Shown piece after piece: positions 13,526-25,900 of a DNA stretch of 64,000 bases. The notes under the pieces are model-generated. The model had not been told where the DNA came from. It was given only the letters and a program-made list of their open reading frames with translations, and searched no databases. Where the stretch lies: assembly GCA_025267735.1 (NCBI GenBank), contig CM046294.1, positions 8,590,001 to 8,654,000 on the forward strand, in the 5' to 3' direction. Each line of letters opens with the position of its first letter. Positions within the stretch are counted from its first letter, which is position 1. Both the position numbers and the translations under genes were made by a program. The stretch comes from Mactra quadrangularis. Lineage: Eukaryota; Mollusca; Bivalvia; Venerida; Mactridae.

Positions 13526-13783
13526 ATTCAGAAAATGATGGTGAGATATCAGGTCATGTGACTGATTCTGACCAATCAGATATAGAGATGATGATAGATG
13601 AAGATACACATGATGAGAACAATGTTGACACTGAAAGTACTAGAGATGTAGATGATGGTCTTGTATCTACTACTAATGATAATGATGATGTTGATGGTAA
13701 TAAGGATGGTGGTCATAAAACTATGATGAATATTATAAAGTTGTACCAACAAACTGATTGTGTGAATACAAAGTCTGGAATTG
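13526..13783 (+). CDS. MECOM/PRDM16: Exon 2, acidic N-terminal linker of PRDM3/16
   Basis: Bounded by TATTTTATTTTCAG|ATTCAG and ATTG|GTAGGT, phase 1 at both ends, 258 bases, residues about 13-98. The peptide begins DSENDGEISGHVTDSDQSD and is very rich in Asp, Glu, Asn, Ser and Thr, with no globular features. The corresponding part of PRDM16 and PRDM3 is also an acidic low-complexity linker between the N-terminal peptide and the PR domain. Open reading continues a few codons into the intron, so the splice sites rather than a stop set the end. The sequence itself is not conserved enough to identify; position, phase and composition are the evidence. Confidence 0.8.
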
Positions 13784-14135
13784 GTAGGTTTGGTGCTTCT
13801 ATTTTTTGTGACTTGTAATCCACATAAATCAGTTTCAGTTTTGTCAATAAAAATTAACTTTTAATTCAACCCTAGGCCAAACTTCAACTGTTCTATAACC
13901 ATGCAGTCCATTAAAGTTGAGTAACTTTCTTAAAATGTAAAAATGTAAAACAGCTTTTTGGATCAGTACTCAATAAATTAAATGTTTTGCATCAGAAAAA
14001 CTTTTATTTCTCCCTCAAGCTGCTTTTTGATAGTGTGAAAGGTATGTGTGTTTTGAATGATGCTGTTCCTGATTATGTTTTCAGACTAGATTCTTTTTAC
14101 ATTTGTGACTGAACTATTGCTATTATTTATTTTAG
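13784..14135 (+). other. Intron 2 (352 bp)
   Basis: Short phase-1 intron between GTAGGT and ATTTATTTTAG. AT-rich, with no repeat or gene seen inside. Confidence 0.75.
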
Positions 14136-14323
14136 ATGAGACATTTTCAAGTTCAAACACACCAAACAATGAAGTTCTAGAATCTTGTAGACCTTCTGAT
14201 AAATCATTTCTGGACAATTTTATATTAAAACAAGATGGCAGCCATCTTGGATTGTATACTAACATCAAGGTTGAAGCAGGAAGACTAATTGGACCAATCA
14301 CTAGTAACAACATTGGAGATGAG
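14136..14323 (+). CDS. MECOM/PRDM16: Exon 3, first part of the PR domain
   Basis: Acceptor TTATTTATTTTAG|ATGAG, donor GATGAG|GTAAGA, phase 1 in and phase 0 out; residues about 99-161. The stretch FILKQDGSHLGLYTNIKVEA followed by GRLIGPI matches the start of vertebrate PRDM3/16 PR domains (F.LRES..PGAGLGIW.K.K.E.GE.FGPY). The fold core positions LG(L/I), a basic/aliphatic segment, G and GP are kept, but the glycine-rich GAGLG turn reads GSHLG, the aromatic Trp after it is Tyr, and FGPY reads IGPI. PR domains are SET-like; PRDM3 and PRDM16 are reported to methylate histone H3. The changes here suggest a relaxed or altered domain. The exon stops about 25-30 residues before the next recognisable PR segment. 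Confidence 0.85.
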
Positions 14324-14968
14324 GTAAGATTTTATTGTCAAATATCCTTCCTGCCATATAGAATCACAATACTGGAGAAACTGAGACTTGCATGCTGTGA
14401 AAAGTGGAAAGTTGAGAATGAATGTGTTGTAAAGTCGGAGTAAATGGTGTACATTTAATTGTGTAATTATCAAATAAGGCCTTGTTAAGGGTTTCTCATC
14501 ATTAAACCAATTATACAATATATGACTGTAAACAATAAACTCACAATTCCATCTATTCATCTATCAAAATGAATCAAATTTTGCAATTAAAATTTTTTTT
14601 AATTATTCAACTTATCATGCATTGTTTAAGGTTACTATGGATCTATGGATAAGGAATCTTGAACACACATCAAATTTTGATAGTAGATTTATGTACAGCA
14701 AATTTCCTTTTTTTTGAAAAAAAGCAAGCAAGTATTGAGTCTCGTTGTCTGAAAATGGACCATGATTCCGTTTAGTACAATGTATGTCTATAAATAGCAA
14801 TGTTTACACAATGTATGATGTTAGTTTAGCTTCATCATTGCAGCTAGTGACTTCTAGATTGATATGAAGAGTTGGCACATGTTCCTTACAGCAAGCATGC
14901 AAATAAGATTGATTAAGTCAGTAATAATATAACCAAAATAGTACCAGTTTAAAAAAATATTACAAATT

Positions 14969-15241
14969 ATTATACCCCCGCTTTGAAGAAGAGGGGGTAT
15001 ACTGTTTTACCCTTGTCCGTCCGTGCGTGCGTCCGTGCGTCCGTTACAAAATTTCCATCGCAGTTTTCTCAGCAACTATAACATGCAGCAGCCTAATACT
15101 TTGCATATTGCTTCATCCCATAGTCCCATGTGGTGTAAAGCGATTTCATGCTCGTTGCTCATCTACTTCCTGTTTGTCGCATATTTTTAGATTTTTGCGG
15201 GGGTATCACTAGTGAGCATTAGCTCACAGATTTACTTGTTT
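14969..15241 (+). mobile_element. 270-bp hairpin-led repeat, copy 3
   Basis: Starts ATTATACCCCCGCTTTGAAG, has GTCCGTCCGTGCGTGCGTCC and ends with GTGAGCATTAGCTCAC and TTTACTTGTT. Confidence 0.85.
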
Positions 15242-15894
15242 TATCTGCATGAGAAGTTTAATCTTGTGGGTGAAAGTATGATTACTGTTCTAAATGTGTG
15301 AGTCTTACACTGAATGTGTGCTGTTTGTTTTATGTTCATGATGACAGTTGTTTTACTCAAGGTTTTGAAGCTATAATGTAAAACTTAAGTATTATTGAAA
15401 CACTGTATCAGATACTCTTTTGTTATAATTTATTCGTAAGAAGACATTAATTTTTCAATAAAATATTTTGTCGTCTTCTGAATAGTGTCTTTAATGTCGA
15501 CATATGTGACAACGTTAATGTAACATCTTGTCTATAGAAATTGATATTGTCTCTTCTACTATACACAATATGACACAAGTAGGAGTAATGTATCTAGTTT
15601 GTTTAAAGTAATGATATTTTTCTTCATCTTTATAGTTCTTTATATTGACTAGTACATGCCTTCTTTATACATGTTATGTTTGAGAACTTTGAGATGTAAA
15701 GTTCGACAACGACCTGTGATTTTCTAAAGGTCGCTCATACCATTGTTGAGGGTGAGCAGCTTATTTTATGAATCATGTTTTGTCTATTAAAAAAATATGG
15801 CAATATTTGAACCTACTTACTATTGTATTGTCAGCATTCACTAAACCACTTGTCATTACAATAGAAGTCATTATTTATTAAAACCATAATTGTT

Positions 15895-16151
15895 ATTATA
15901 CCCCCGCTTCGAAGAAGAGGGGGTATACTGTTTTACCCTTGTCCGTCCGTCCGTTACAAAATTTCCGTTGCAGTTTTCTCAGCAACTATAACATGCAGCA
16001 GCCTAATACTTTGCATATTGCTTCATCCCATAGTCCCATGTAGTGTTAAGCGATTTCATGCTCCTTGCTCATCTACTTCCTGTTTGTCGCATATTTTTAG
16101 ATTTTTGCGGGGGTATCACTAGTGAGCATTAGCTCACAGATTTACTTGTTT
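15895..16151 (+). mobile_element. 270-bp hairpin-led repeat, copy 4
   Basis: Starts ATTATACCCCCGCTTCGAAG, has the shortest GTCC run (GTCCGTCCGTCCG) and ends TTTACTTGTT. It lies about 650 bases after copy 3, in the same orientation. Confidence 0.85.
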
Positions 16152-17270
16152 TCACATATTTCATCATTATCACAACATCACCATTAGGATCATCATTATC
16201 ATCATTTTCACAGCCAATATGACTTTAATTATTATCATCATCATTATCATCTACATAAAAATGACTTTAAAATATATATTCATCCTTAGTTTTTTCTATT
16301 AATTTTTAGCTTTCCATGAGAAAGCACTTTATTATAATAATTATTGACAAGACTTTAGTGTTCACTTAACTGCTAAAGCAGTGGTTAGACTAAGATCCCC
16401 ACGCCTTCTGAGTTCTAGTTATCTTTTTTACCTAAAATGTGACCTTCAACTGACAGTTCTTCAAAATATATATTTTACTTTGTATCATTCTGTGTTATTT
16501 CAAACATCACCTAATGTTGACCTTTGAAAGACTATAATTCAAAGTACACATTATAAGACTATACAAAACAACCTCAACTCTGTTACTGGTGCTTCAGAAC
16601 TCAGATAGATCACTCATCACATTGTAATGTACTTTCCTACAGTGAGCAAGTTTTTTCCCTCCGTTTTCTGCGGTTCTATGTATTTATTATGTCATACTTA
16701 GATTATATGACCACAGTAAATGTAACAAGGTATGAGAACTGATGCTTTTTTATAATTATTTTATACGTAATTTACAGCTACAGTTATGTCAAGAAAGATC
16801 TTTAAAATATAAGAACGTTATTATTTTACATGTCATGGTTCTATGACACACAGCATTTATTCTGCACCTGTTTTTCTGTAAGAAGATGACTCCCAGGGGC
16901 CACTAAGGGCCACATAATGTTCCCTCATGTTTTCTAAGTATTTCCAGATGGTGATATAGGTATTTTTTGTCTTACATGTCTTCATTCTATGAAATGTTGT
17001 ATTTTTAAAACAGAAGCAACACAAGTGGTATGTTATATCCCCTCAGTGGTAAGGTTCTTTGTTAAGGGTTGATATATTTATTTTCACAAGTAATCCAGAT
17101 GTATGCTGACAGCACCAACTCACTGATCATTTATCATAATGTTACTATCATTATTTATTATCTCTATCGTGATGAGTATTTGGTAGGTTAATTTTCACAC
17201 AGTCTTGTGACAACAATTAATTTCTTCATCACCATCATCATTATCAGCATCAGTATTATCATCAATAATA

Positions 17271-17560
17271 TCATCATCATCATCATGCTAATCATCAAAA
17301 ACACCATTATAATCATCATCATTTTCAATAATATCATCATCATCATGCTAATCATCAGAAACACCATTATAATCATCATCATTTTCAATAATATCATCAT
17401 CATCATGCTAATCATCAGAAACACCATTATAATCATCATCATTTTCAATAATATCATCATCATCATGCTAATCATCAAAAACACCATTATAATCATCATC
17501 ATTTTCAATAATATCATCATCATCATGCTAATCATCAAAAACACCATTATAATCATCATT
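17271..17560 (+). repeat. Minisatellite, exact 60-bp unit, nearly five copies
   Basis: The unit includes CATGCTAATCATCAGAAACA and ATCATCATCATTTTCAATAA. Successive units differ only at one A/G position (CAAAAAC or CAGAAAC), so the array is young or recently homogenised. Confidence 0.95.
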
Positions 17561-17900
<340 letters not shown>

Positions 17901-18971
17901 TGTGTGATATCTGTTTGTTTACATGAGAAATTTAGCATTGAGAGACAGGCATAAAGTTTTAAACCAAATTATTTATTACATCATTTTATTGATATTAAAC
18001 TATAATATCAATAAACAATCCAGCCTGATGAGTTACCAGTTTATCTCTGTAAATGTTATAGTTTATGTAGATGTTTTAAATTATTATCACTATCACTTGT
18101 TGATGAAATATTTATTCTGTTTTATTTATATTATATCCATGCTTTTGTAACATTATACATTTTATAGACCATTACAAAAATATTAATTGAATTTCATCAT
18201 CAAAACTTTATATATACCTGGTAACTAAGTGCATGGCTGTAATATGAAGTTAAAGGGCTAAGCATCTGAACTCCAAATAGTATGTTGGTCATGATGGGTA
18301 AACTTCATGTAACTTTTAGTTAGTTAATATTACAAATTTAATGTATTTCATTGTTATAAGTATCATTTTCAAGTTAAACGGGTGGAATATAATGCATCTG
18401 ACTAACATAGTCTTGTTCAAAAAAAGAGATTGGTTTGAAATGCAATCTAAACCCAAAGCAGTACTAATGCAGCACAGTAATGAAAAGACAACAAATAATT
18501 TATCAAGGCCAAGACTTGATAGTACAAGAAACATAAGGAATATCAGAAATATAAAAAATGAAGAATAAAAACCTAAATATTTAGAATTATCAGTGTTTAC
18601 AGGCCTCAGATATCTTGTATAAACCAATGGTTAAAATCAGGTAATTATCGTAGAAACGATCTGGACGAAGAACAAAGAACAATGCTATCACTACAACCAT
18701 TTATTTATCTAAAAGTCTTATCAGATTTAAAACACATATTTCAGTGTGAATTGTTGTAGTTGGGAAAAGAGAGAGGAGTCATCCAAAGTTTGACATCATT
18801 TTAATGTTGTAATCTTAAAGACATTGATTCAGGCCCGTGCACCTTTTCACAAAATTTAAGTTCTTACGAAAAAAGTTATTGTAAGTCAATTTCATAATTG
18901 TGCAGTTCAAAGTCAGAAGGAGGATAATGAAAATAACTATGATAGGGTTTTCAAATGATATACAATATACT

Positions 18972-19029
18972 ACCAATCTCCGTAAACAGAGATTCTGTTC
19001 TACTTGCGTTGTCGTACTGGATCTCTACT
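18972..19029. repeat. Dispersed repeat CCAATCTCCGTAAACAGA, copy 1
   Basis: CCAATCTCCGTAAACAGA ... TTGTCGTAC-TGGATCTCTACT. The same blocks at the same spacing recur at 61634-61686. Confidence 0.7.
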
Positions 19030-20131
19030 TAGTCAATGCAAGGTCACGTCGAGATAAACTTTGTATTGACCAATGAATGCGTAGCTTCCATCTAGACGAA
19101 AACACTTTTAATCACATTTTGATTTCGTAATTTCTATTTCTAGACCAAGGTTTGTATTCAAATTTAACAGCGGTATTATTCACAGTCTGCGATTGGGTGG
19201 CTCATTTCATATTGCGTGACGTAGACGATGTAAACAAGTTACGTATCATAACAATTTCGTCATTAATATTATGATGAGAAAAGGTCACCTGAACGTGACC
19301 TTCCTTTGGAAAAGGCCAGATCTAAATTAGCGAGTATGCGAGCGGTGAAATTTTAGATCGGGTTTTAATCAGATTGATATACTACATAATTCAATAAGAT
19401 TTGGAGTTGATGGGCAAAAAATGACCGTTTTTATAATCTTTATTGCTTTTGACTTACAATGGTAGGACAACTTGCTATATATTTAACTTGCACTGTATAT
19501 TTTGTGGATGGTTCTCTAAAAATATTTGGTTTTTGCTTCATAGGCAAAGCAAAGCAAAGACGAAGCACGATAAGGTTTTACAAAATACAAAAAATGTAGT
19601 TCTTTTTTGTAGACATACAAGGCTTTGTAAATACTTTTTTGTATGTTATTTTTCTGCTTAAATTTTGTTCAGCGATAATATTTAATCATAAATTTCAAAG
19701 TTATGGACTCAAAAGAAGACATTAATTATCACCTAAATGATTGTGGATTTGTGTAAACGTACTTCCTCTCCCAGTTTAGTATAGCATTTTTTGGGGGCAT
19801 GTGACACCAAAGAAGTTCCAAAATGGCGTCTAAATATGTGCAAGGTTATTAGTAGTGAATGACCAAGGCTTTCCATTGAAAATTCTGCACTGCTGCAAAA
19901 AAAGTACTTAAAGACTGTACTGAAATAACCTCTAAACTCAATGTTTAGTGGATCAATGCCTTTAAATTAAAGATGAATGTATTTCTCTATAAAATAAAAT
20001 ATTATGTTTATGATAAAAATGTCCTAAGAGATACTGATATGTTTGATGTTGTTATTTTGTTAGAAAATATTGTTTGTTATTATGTCTCTGGTCAAATTGT
20101 TTGTTGTTTATCACTATCATCATTTGTCTAA

Positions 20132-20296
20132 CACTCTCTTCAGGCTGTTTCTGAAGTATATCTTAGGGTCAAAAGTTTTTTGTTCCAGGGCAAGTTTTCT
20201 CTGGATTGTCTTGCACTCTTCTCAGAGTGTTTCTTTCTGAAGTATATCTTAGGGTCAAAGATTTTGTTGTTCAAGGGCAAGTTTTCTCTGAATTGA
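20132..20296 (+). repeat. Tandem duplication, about 86-bp period, two units
   Basis: TTTCTGAAGTATATCTTAGG begins at 20148 and again at 20234; GGGCAAGTTTTCTCTG also recurs at the same spacing. Confidence 0.85.
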
Positions 20297-21054
20297 CAGT
20301 TAATTGGTTTAAATTTTCTTGAGCATTCTTTTTATGTTATATGGTGAAAACCAAAATTATCAACTGGCTTGTCTGACTATACATGTAGATGTCAAATAAT
20401 TTTTGTCAAGTAATTTTTACAAGCCTGTACTACTATTTTCACTAGTTCTGGGTACCAGGTTAGGGGATTAAATGGGGTGTGAATGGATTGATCATCTTGA
20501 CAACAAAAAACCTGACAAGCCTTACTGGGGTTCACTTCAGAGTTGCCAATATCAGCAAACTTGATATGACATCACTGCTCCTATATATAAGTGGGAAACA
20601 GGAAACTCAATCAGAGTTCTCTAAGTATTGAAGCCAACTTCTGAAATCAAGGTTGTTCATGCCTCAAGGTCAGCTCCTAGAAGCCTGTATCATGACAGAC
20701 CTTGGTTGTAGATGATCAGAACCAAAGGAGGGGTCTCAGCTTAACTTTCAGAGCGCAACATTTCACACTTCCAAAGTTTACTACCTCTATCAAATTTATC
20801 ATTAACACAAGAAGACTGTACATAGACAAACTGGAGACTAATCGTCCAAAGTTATAACCATTCTGCCACGCCTGTTACTGTTTGGATGTCAAATAAATGC
20901 TGCATTTCATTAGACATTAATATTCAGTTTCTATTTGGTGTCATAATTATTCATTAATGTCAGTTTATGCATGTACCTGTCTTATTAGATAATGCCATAA
21001 CATGTCTTTGTAACATGCCAAAATAAAATAAACCCTTTCTTAAAGCAGGTATGT

Positions 21055-21105
21055 GCCATATGACCTCTCTGTGTTGGTGCGCCGTAAAACCAAAACAAAC
21101 AAAAC
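21055..21105 (+). mobile_element. 51-bp retroposed unit with perfect 13-bp target duplication
   Basis: The insert contains GTGTTGGTGCGCCGTAAAAC and ends in an (AAAC)n tail. It is flanked by AAAGCAGGTATGT at 21042-21054 and again at 21106-21118. Confidence 0.85.
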
Positions 21106-21255
21106 AAAGCAGGTATGTACACTATGCATTGGAGTTAAGCTGATACTTTTTGGGGTTAGAGCTCCTGTTTACAAACAGAGAAATACTTCTTTGATAAAAC
21201 ATAGCCTATACTGCACCAGTATTGGGGAATACTAATACTACTACTGCTGATTATG

Positions 21256-21309
21256 GCGCGATATGACCTTTTTGTGTTGGTGCGCCGTAAAACCCAAACA
21301 AACAAACAA
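21256..21309 (+). mobile_element. 54-bp retroposed unit with perfect 13-bp target duplication
   Basis: The insert starts GCGCGATATGACC, shares GTGTTGGTGCGCCGTAAAAC with the unit at 21055 and ends in (CAAA)n. ACTGCTGATTATG flanks it at 21243-21255 and 21310-21322. Confidence 0.85.
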
Positions 21310-21319
21310 ACTGCTGATT

Positions 21320-21604
21320 ATGATGATGATGATGAAAATGCTAATGAAAATTATAATAAATCATATTGACAATAATGATGGTGATGATGGTGAAAATAAT
21401 AATGATTATAGAAATAATGATATTAATAATGATATTAATAATAATAATGATGATAATAATAATAATGATGATAATAATAATGATAATAATGATGATAATG
21501 ATAATAATGATAACAGTGATGATGATGATGATGACACTGATGATAATGATTATAATGATAATAATGATGATGATGACAACGATGATGATGATGATGATGA
21601 TGAC

Positions 21605-21688
<84 letters not shown>

Positions 21689-21783
21689 AATGATGACAAC
21701 AACAATAACAATAAAGATATTGATGATGATGATCATCATAATGGTGATGATAATAATGATGATGGTACTCATAATGATGATTA
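21320..21783 (+). repeat. (GAT)n / (AAT)n microsatellite
   Basis: Interrupted GAT/AAT triplets with a pure (GAT)n core at about 21604-21687. The Asp/Asn-rich reading frame is a consequence of the repeat. It starts directly at the right target duplication of the tiny retroposed unit at 21256. Confidence 0.95.
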
Positions 21784-23311
21784 ACTCTTTATGTTAATTG
21801 CTCTGAATTTGCTTAAAGTATAGTACTTCAGCTCAATATGACCTTCACTACGTTATGGTCTGTGACTTATATAAGTCTGTTTAAAACAACAACATCAAAC
21901 AAGGCAAGGATACCAACTGATTTGAACAACAATCTGGATAAATGATATTTTCCAGTGACATCAATTTTTTGTATCACTGTTGAACTATATTCATGTAATG
22001 ACAGATTTAAAGGTTACCGCCCATAGTCTTGTTGTGAAAATATCACTCTTTTAATGGCATGCAATGTTATCATTAGTACAATTGCACTTCCTAACTTTCC
22101 AAGCCTCAAGGTTGTATAATAATTGTTTATCATCATACTAAAAAACAACATAAAAACTTTCCTTGGACTGATGAAAAACAACCAAATATCTTACATGATT
22201 CTGGAGCCCCGATTATTCCGGAATCGTAATCATGACATCTATGATTATGTAGCATCACGCTTTACAGACAAAGAGTCAGTGTTTACAAACCCATCATGAT
22301 ATATATCTATCATACCATATGACACAAATTTTACATGGATGACACCATCGGGAGATAACATAGCCTGAGAAAATCTCTTCTCAGAGATCTCATTTTTCTC
22401 TTGATGTTTTTTTCTCTCTCGCTCTCTTCCCCAATCTGCGTTCCCTCTTATTGACTCACACTCCAACGCATGTCATTTGGCGGTATTTTTATATTCATCT
22501 CTACTGTGTGTTACAGTATAGGTAGGTGATTTTAAACTGTTCTTGCAGGCATTTATTTTTGTAGGGGATGGGTGTACATTTGTATTTATGGTTGTTGCTT
22601 TGCACTCATTGTCAGAAGGGTAGTGGGTTTCTAGAAGTAATGTTTGTCGAAAAAGTTTCTGGAACTATTCACTTGCCTTTATTTCATTTCTATTCTAATT
22701 CATGTTTTCATATTTTCATTGTATACATTTTTTGTATGTTTATAATTTTACTTTGTGTGTTGTTAGAGTTGAAAAGCAAATCTTGGCCTTGTTATTGGAG
22801 GACACAAATCTTGTTATAATGTCACGTATTTTCTAAGGGTCCGAGCAAGCAATTCCGGGTTTAAAAGAGCATTTTCTCTATAGCAGGATTTTGAAAATGT
22901 TTTGTACCCATGATATGTCTCTTCCTCTTACGTGTCATGCAAAGAGACTGCATTTGTCTTTTAATGGAGCAATAGCATTTGTACATTTGTACAGGTACTA
23001 TACATGTACAAGCAATTCATCATTTAAAACCATCTCAAGAATACCATTTTATGAGATAAAAGTGCATTTTTTTAAATTAAACTATTAAAAAAGGGCTGTT
23101 ATTCTGATAATTATGATCTGTGTTAGAACTTACATTGCGAACTGGCCCATAGATTTTTTTTCCTAGAAAATCTAGTCTTTTTTGATAAGCGATAGGTGTG
23201 GAACAGTGAGATGATCTGTCATGGATATAAAGATAGCATTTAGAAAGAGTTTCTCATGAATATACATTGTTCCTGTAGTCAAACTTGTGAATGTAGTTAA
23301 CATATAAAAAT

Positions 23312-23500
23312 GAACATCCCGAGTCGGTAGCGCATTTGATAGCGCAGTTAGATTTCAAATCTTGTCTGTAAAGGGCGTACAGGTTTAAATCCCAAGGGGA
23401 AAGGATATTCCCTTTCATGAAAATTTGACAATATTGTCAATTTTCCTCCATTAATAAGGTATGTTGAGCAGTTTCTGAACTTTTGGAAGGGTAGGTAATT
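23312..23500 (+). repeat. tRNA-derived SINE, family 2
   Basis: Head GAGTCGGTAGCGCATTTGAT (box A) and ACAGGTTTAAATCCC (box B) with an extra arm between them, then a body with CCCTTTCATGAAAATTTGAC, TTTTCCTCCATTAATAAGG and TTTTGGAAGGGTAGGTAAT. Matching copies lie at about 26995-27165 and 58835-59015 on the minus strand. Confidence 0.65.
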
Positions 23501-24170
23501 ACTGGTTATAAACAATGATTCAGGAAAGTTTTAAATAGGATATGTGCGCTGGATGCTGTAAAATTACCTTGTGTTGACATGGGTTAAAACACAGTATAAA
23601 AAATGAAGAATATATCATTTCTTTCAAGTGTGAACTTAGATTATTCCACTTGTTTTAATTTTCTCAGACTCCCACTTAGAGAACATGATTGGGAAGATTT
23701 TCCCATTGTTTGCACTGCAACATGCAATCAAACCCTAAAAGATTTAAATTTAATTACATTGCTATGAATAAAATCATCATGCTGGAAGCCTCTGAATTCC
23801 AAGTATTATGATTCCAAAGTCAGATATTGCTTCATTAACACCATCAGTGCAATGTTTCAATTAGAAACAACAATAGCTTTCAGCTGGAAGGTATAGGAAG
23901 CAACAAAACAACAATAAATGGTTAGAATTAAGTGTTTTAATGTATCAACAATGTGGTTTAAGCAATGTTTCAACATTGTGGTTACATTGTATTTCATCAT
24001 TGTGGTTTAAAAAAAGAAGCATTTTTTTATATTTATCTCAGTAGCAGAGTCAACCCTTTTATTTGTTAATTTTCATACTGTTTTCATTGTGTTACATTGA
24101 CCCCCAAGGAATTTGTGCATCATGAAATATGTTAATGGTATATATTATTACTTCCAATGCAATATGATAG

Positions 24171-24230
24171 CAAGCCCCTTGTAGGATGTCAGTCGATGAA
24201 CCCTCCTTGTTTTATCCCTAAAGGGCTTGG
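24171..24230. repeat. Foldback with CAAGCCC...GGGCTTG arms
   Basis: CAAGCCCCTTGTAGGAT pairs with ATCCCTAAAGGGCTTG around a short loop. It is followed by CTGTACTGTACTGTA and, 90 bases on, CTGTTCTGTTCT. Confidence 0.55.
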
Positions 24231-25705
24231 ACGAATTCTGTACTGTACTGTATTTTTAGAATGGTTCTTAATGACATCACTTTTTCTAAATTATATTAAA
24301 TAAAAGAATTGATATATTCTGTTCTGTTCTATTACTATTCCTTTTTCATTTATGAAGGCATCATAATTTAAATTTTGTTTTACTTATTTTGAAATTTTGA
24401 AAATAAAAACTTGATGTTGCCAATATAAATCTTAAAATTCTTCAGAAGCTTAAAATTGTCATGTCTATAACAAGCCTCCATTTGATAAAGATTTAAACTC
24501 AGAAGTCCTCTCAGTGAGAGAGATCAAGTTGTTCCAAAAATAATTCCTTTGATTTAAGATAGTCACACAATAAAAATTCAACCCACTCGCTAAAAAAATT
24601 ACATCTTCACAACCACTGACTTTGTTATTTTTATTTTTTATTCATATTTCTCTGAAATATTCACAGCAGATTTTATGAAAAAAAAATGCATGAAAATATA
24701 ATAACACTTGTAAAGTTGTAGGAAAATTTAGCCGTGGAAAGAATATAACGTATCAAAGTGACAACAGTAAGTAATTATGTTTTCTCTGAAAATCTGAATC
24801 ACTATAAAATGAGAAATGATTATCTCGGCTGGTGGGAGATTTCAGTGAAGATGTCTTCCATATCACAAAAAGACATCTGTTTTTACTTATATCATTGCAA
24901 AATGAAAAGATTCTCACACAGTGGTTGTAGGAAAACAAGGAAGACATGTTAGGCAAAGCCTGGGAAAATGGGATACATCTAGACAGATGGTACATTATAA
25001 CATTACGGGGTTCCCTTATTGTAAATAGATAGTATACAAACAGCTAGATAATACTTTGCTATGCTCCCAGATTTTTTTACGAGATATTATGATTTTAGAG
25101 AGTTACGAAATAAAGACTAGCGGCCTGCGAAACCACTTGAAGAAGGTAGCACTTAAATCTTCATAAGACGATAATAAAAGATTTTATATTTTTTATATTT
25201 GCTTTTAGTTTTTTTTTAGTTGTTTTGTGTTTTAGACATTGATGATTCTCAGGGTCGTTAGTGGTTGCAAGAAAATTAATGTGTTACATAATGAAGCATT
25301 AATGGTTGAAAGGGGATGTCCCATGTATTACATAAACATACATAGAAGATATGTACCATGTTTTATACGAGACAAAATGCGTGTGAAAATGTGATTCTTA
25401 GTTTTCACTGATGATATTTCTGAATATTATTATAGAAATTTGTTGTATTTTTAATATGTTGTATATAAAATTGTCTGTTATGAATTGTGTCTTGTCTGGT
25501 CTTACCATTTTAATATTTTTATAGTAAGCCCCTTACTGTAAAATTATTAAGTCAAATTAGATTGCTAATAGATAGCGTAGATGTATGTAGAATAATAATG
25601 AAATGAAAATAATTATTTTGTATACTATTAAAACAATATGTATATTAAATTGTTAGTCTTTGAATGATATCATTGTTTTATGAAGACATTAAATACTTTT
25701 GTTGT

Positions 25706-25900
25706 TAGCCAAATTTTTCAACGAAAAAATTTGGCTTATAGTTTGGCGAAACCCAGGTGGGCGGTCGGACGGGAGGTCGGACGGGCGGTGTCGTTAACAG
25801 TTGCGTTAAAGTTTCTGCCATTTATTGTCAAATCTTTATGAAACTTCATACAATGATAACATACCATGTGATGAACAGAATTAGAAAGTAACCACAACTC
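25706..25900 (+). mobile_element. Hairpin-led repeat of a second family
   Basis: Begins with AGCCAAATTTTT-CAACGA-AAAAATTTGGCT, then GGCGAAACCCAGG, a GGTCGGACGGG run, and TTAAAGTTTCTGCC. The end is not clear; similar sequence continues to about 26000 (TCTGCCATTTATGGTCTGAT). Same layout as the ATACCCCC family, with different sequence. Confidence 0.6.

Noticed and set aside
17271..17560. CRISPR-like regular array
   Set aside because: Whole units repeat without unique spacers in an animal genome; it is a minisatellite.
21263..21784. Asp/Asn-rich open reading frame of 173 codons
   Set aside because: It is entirely the (GAT)n/(AAT)n repeat and begins inside a retroposed tail.
24796..24852. Possible PR exon reading NDYLGWWEIS before GTGAAG
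   Set aside because: It resembles YGWEI of the PR domain, but no AG acceptor in the required phase 0 lies upstream and the polypyrimidine tract is poor.
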